Part shown: positions 5,405 to 6,432 of the stretch, one piece after another
Layout: every line of letters begins with the position of its first letter
Numbering within the stretch: the stretch's first letter is position 1
NCBI GenBank assembly: GCA_003168295.1
Contig: PMST01000190.1
Location: 2,538-8,969 of the forward strand
Direction: 5' to 3'
DNA length: 6,432 bases
Origin: Actinomycetota bacterium
Lineage (GTDB): Bacteria; Actinomycetota; Actinomycetes; Streptosporangiales; Streptosporangiaceae
Program-made: the position numbers and the translations under genes
Notes under the pieces: model-generated
Databases searched by the model: none
What the model was told of the DNA's origin: nothing
Seen by the model: only the letters and a program-made list of their open reading frames with translations

Positions 5405-5450
5405 GGTCACCGCAGCATCCGCCGTCCGGTACCCGCAGGACTGGAACGAA

Positions 5451-6380
5451 ATGAAGCCTGATCATCAACCGCATTCTGAGCGAGGTCCGGCCGCGCCGCA
5501 CCCGGCCCGGCTCGCCGTCGGCGTCGTCGGCGCGGGACGGGCAGGTACCGCGCTGGGGGCCGCGCTCGCCCGCGCCGGGCACGCGGTGGTCGCCGCGTCC
5601 GCGGTATCCGAGGCCTCCGTGGCCAGGGCGCGCGCGACCTTCCCCGATGCTGTGATCACCGAACCCGCCCAGGTTCTCCGCCACGCCGACCTGGTCTTGC
5701 TCACCGTGCCCGACGACGCGCTGCCCGGCCTGGTGGCCGGGCTGGCAGCGACGGGAGCGCCGGTCCAGGGCCGGATGCTCGCGCACGCGAGCGGGCGCCA
5801 CGGCCTGGCGGTGCTCGAGCCGACCACCCGCCTAGGCGGACTGCCGCTGGCTCTGCACCCGGTGATGACCTTCACCGGGCGCGGCGACGACGTGGACAGG
5901 CTGGCCGGAACGTGCTTCGGGGTGACCGCGCCCGACGCGCTCAGGCCCGCGGCCGAGGCCCTGGTGATCGAGATGGGCGGCGAACCTGTCTTCATCTCAG
6001 AACAGAACCGGAACCTGTATCACGCGGCGCTGGCCGGCGCGTCCAACCACCTGATCACGCTGGTGGCTCAGGCCGGGGATCTGCTCCGGACGGCCGGGGT
6101 GGCCGAGCCCGCGCGCCTCCTCGGGCCGTTGCTCTTCGCCTCCCTCGACAACGCGCTGCGGTTCGGGGACGCAGGCCTGACCGGTCCGGTCGCCCGCGGC
6201 GATGCGGAGACGGTGGCCGCGCACGTGATGGCCCTGGAGGCCGCGCCGTCGGCGTCGGCGGCCGCGGTCGCCGGTTACATCGCGATGGCCAGGCTGACCG
6301 CGGATCGCGCGCTGGCGGCCGGTCTGCTCAAGCCGGCCGACGCGGAGCGCCTGCTCGATGTTCTCGGCGGCCGCCCGTGA
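5451..6380 (+). CDS. Rossmann-fold / DUF2520 reductase-like protein
   Basis: This 309-residue protein has an N-terminal nucleotide-binding Rossmann domain with GVVGAGRAG (24-32, GxGxxG) and TVPDDAL (85-91), followed by a helical DUF2520 domain. Family-typical motifs include LHPVMTF (135-141), YHAALAGASNH (190-200) and GLTGPVARGD (242-251). The fold is that of 6-phosphogluconate dehydrogenase and ketopantoate reductase-like enzymes, so NAD(P)-dependent reduction is likely. In actinobacteria this gene commonly precedes panC, which makes a ketopantoate reductase role plausible but unproven. The same frame is open back to a TTG at 5244. I chose the ATG at 5451 because the extension is not protein-like and AGGA (5437-5440) lies ten bases upstream; the next residues lead directly into the Rossmann start. 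The stop overlaps the next start (GTGA). Confidence 0.88.
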   Translation: MKPDHQPHSERGPAAPHPARLAVGVVGAGRAGTALGAALARAGHAVVAASAVSEASVARARATFPDAVITEPAQVLRHADLVLLTVPDDALPGLVAGLAATGAPVQGRMLAHASGRHGLAVLEPTTRLGGLPLALHPVMTFTGRGDDVDRLAGTCFGVTAPDALRPAAEALVIEMGGEPVFISEQNRNLYHAALAGASNHLITLVAQAGDLLRTAGVAEPARLLGPLLFASLDNALRFGDAGLTGPVARGDAETVAAHVMALEAAPSASAAAVAGYIAMARLTADRALAAGLLKPADAERLLDVLGGRP

Positions 6381-6432
6381 GCGGGCGCGCCATCGGCGGG
6401 CCGGCGCAGGGCGGGCCGACGGCGAGCGGGCC
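6377..6432 (+). CDS. Start of the next gene (3' partial), probably panC by synteny
   Basis: A GTG at 6377 overlaps the DUF2520 stop as GTGA, the junction seen throughout this cluster, and the frame remains open to the window end. Only about 18 residues are visible (MSGRAIGGPAQGGPTASG), low in complexity and without any motif. In related actinobacteria the next gene is panC, pantothenate synthetase, which joins pantoate and beta-alanine. The sequence itself does not identify it, so no symbol is given. Confidence 0.45.
   Translation, partial: MSGRAIGGPAQGGPTASG

Larger units (their letters stand above)
4758..5450. other. Lower-GC stretch without a convincing gene
   Basis: This stretch of about 690 bases is visibly richer in A and T than its flanks. 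I see no RNA gene, transposase or conserved protein in it. It holds the possible HTH remnant on the minus strand, a 61-codon + frame at 5071, and a shorter + frame at 4925-4999 (24 codons from GTG, stop TAG). It also holds several short repeats: CGGCCT/AGGCCG around one base (4792-4804), a direct repeat GTGAATT (4850-4856, 4862-4868), a hairpin GGCCGA/TCGGCC (4966-4982), a larger stem (5015-5074), CGCGA/TCGCG (5168-5182), and CCTAG/CTAGG (5331-5347). In M. tuberculosis another membrane-protein gene (Rv3604c) occupies this position. Here that gene is absent or decayed. Confidence 0.7.

Noticed and set aside
5244..5450. N-terminal extension of the DUF2520 protein from a TTG
   Set aside because: The 69 added residues have no conserved motif and lie in lower-GC DNA. 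The family begins close to the Rossmann motif, which fits the ATG at 5451.
4758..5450. tRNA or other classical RNA gene in the gap
   Set aside because: I found no T-loop consensus (GTTCGANTC or its complement) and no cloverleaf-capable arms on either strand.

Overview
The window is very GC-rich (roughly 70%, with codon third positions almost always G or C in the genes). Gene content and order match the folate and pantothenate neighbourhood known from Actinomycetia (ftsH, folE, folP, folK, a DUF3180 membrane protein, a Rossmann/DUF2520 protein, then usually panC). It is most likely a chromosomal segment of a filamentous or related high-GC actinobacterium. The genus cannot be told from the sequence.

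Layout, all real genes on the + strand: (1) 1-101, C-terminal tail of a probable FtsH protease; (2) 98-691, folE; (3) 692-883, a 192-base gap with promoter-like, hairpin and leader-ORF signals; (4) 884-2773, a multi-spanning membrane protein with an MprF/LysX-type aminoacyl-phosphatidylglycerol synthase domain; (5) 2770-3663, folP; (6) 3660-4250, folK with an extra proline/lysine repeat tail; (7) 4247-4729, DUF3180 membrane protein, then a clear hairpin terminator at 4733-4757; (8) 4758-5450, about 690 bases of lower-GC DNA with no convincing gene but several repeats, hairpins and ORF scraps; (9) 5451-6380, a Rossmann/DUF2520 reductase-like protein; (10) 6377 to the end, the first codons of another gene, by synteny probably panC.

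The folate genes cover three steps: GTP to dihydroneopterin triphosphate (FolE), 6-hydroxymethyl-dihydropterin to its diphosphate (FolK), and condensation with p-aminobenzoate to dihydropteroate (FolP). The aldolase gene folB, usually between folP and folK in actinobacteria, is absent: folP and folK overlap directly. Nearly every junction inside a transcription block is a 4-base ATGA or GTGA overlap, which indicates translational coupling.

The most notable points are the lipid-modifying MprF-like gene placed in the folate operon behind its own control region, the missing folB, the near-perfect 18-base tandem repeat that extends FolK, and the structured, lower-GC gap upstream of the DUF2520 gene. 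I did not find a clearly new multi-gene system. The best leads are regulatory or involve gene content.
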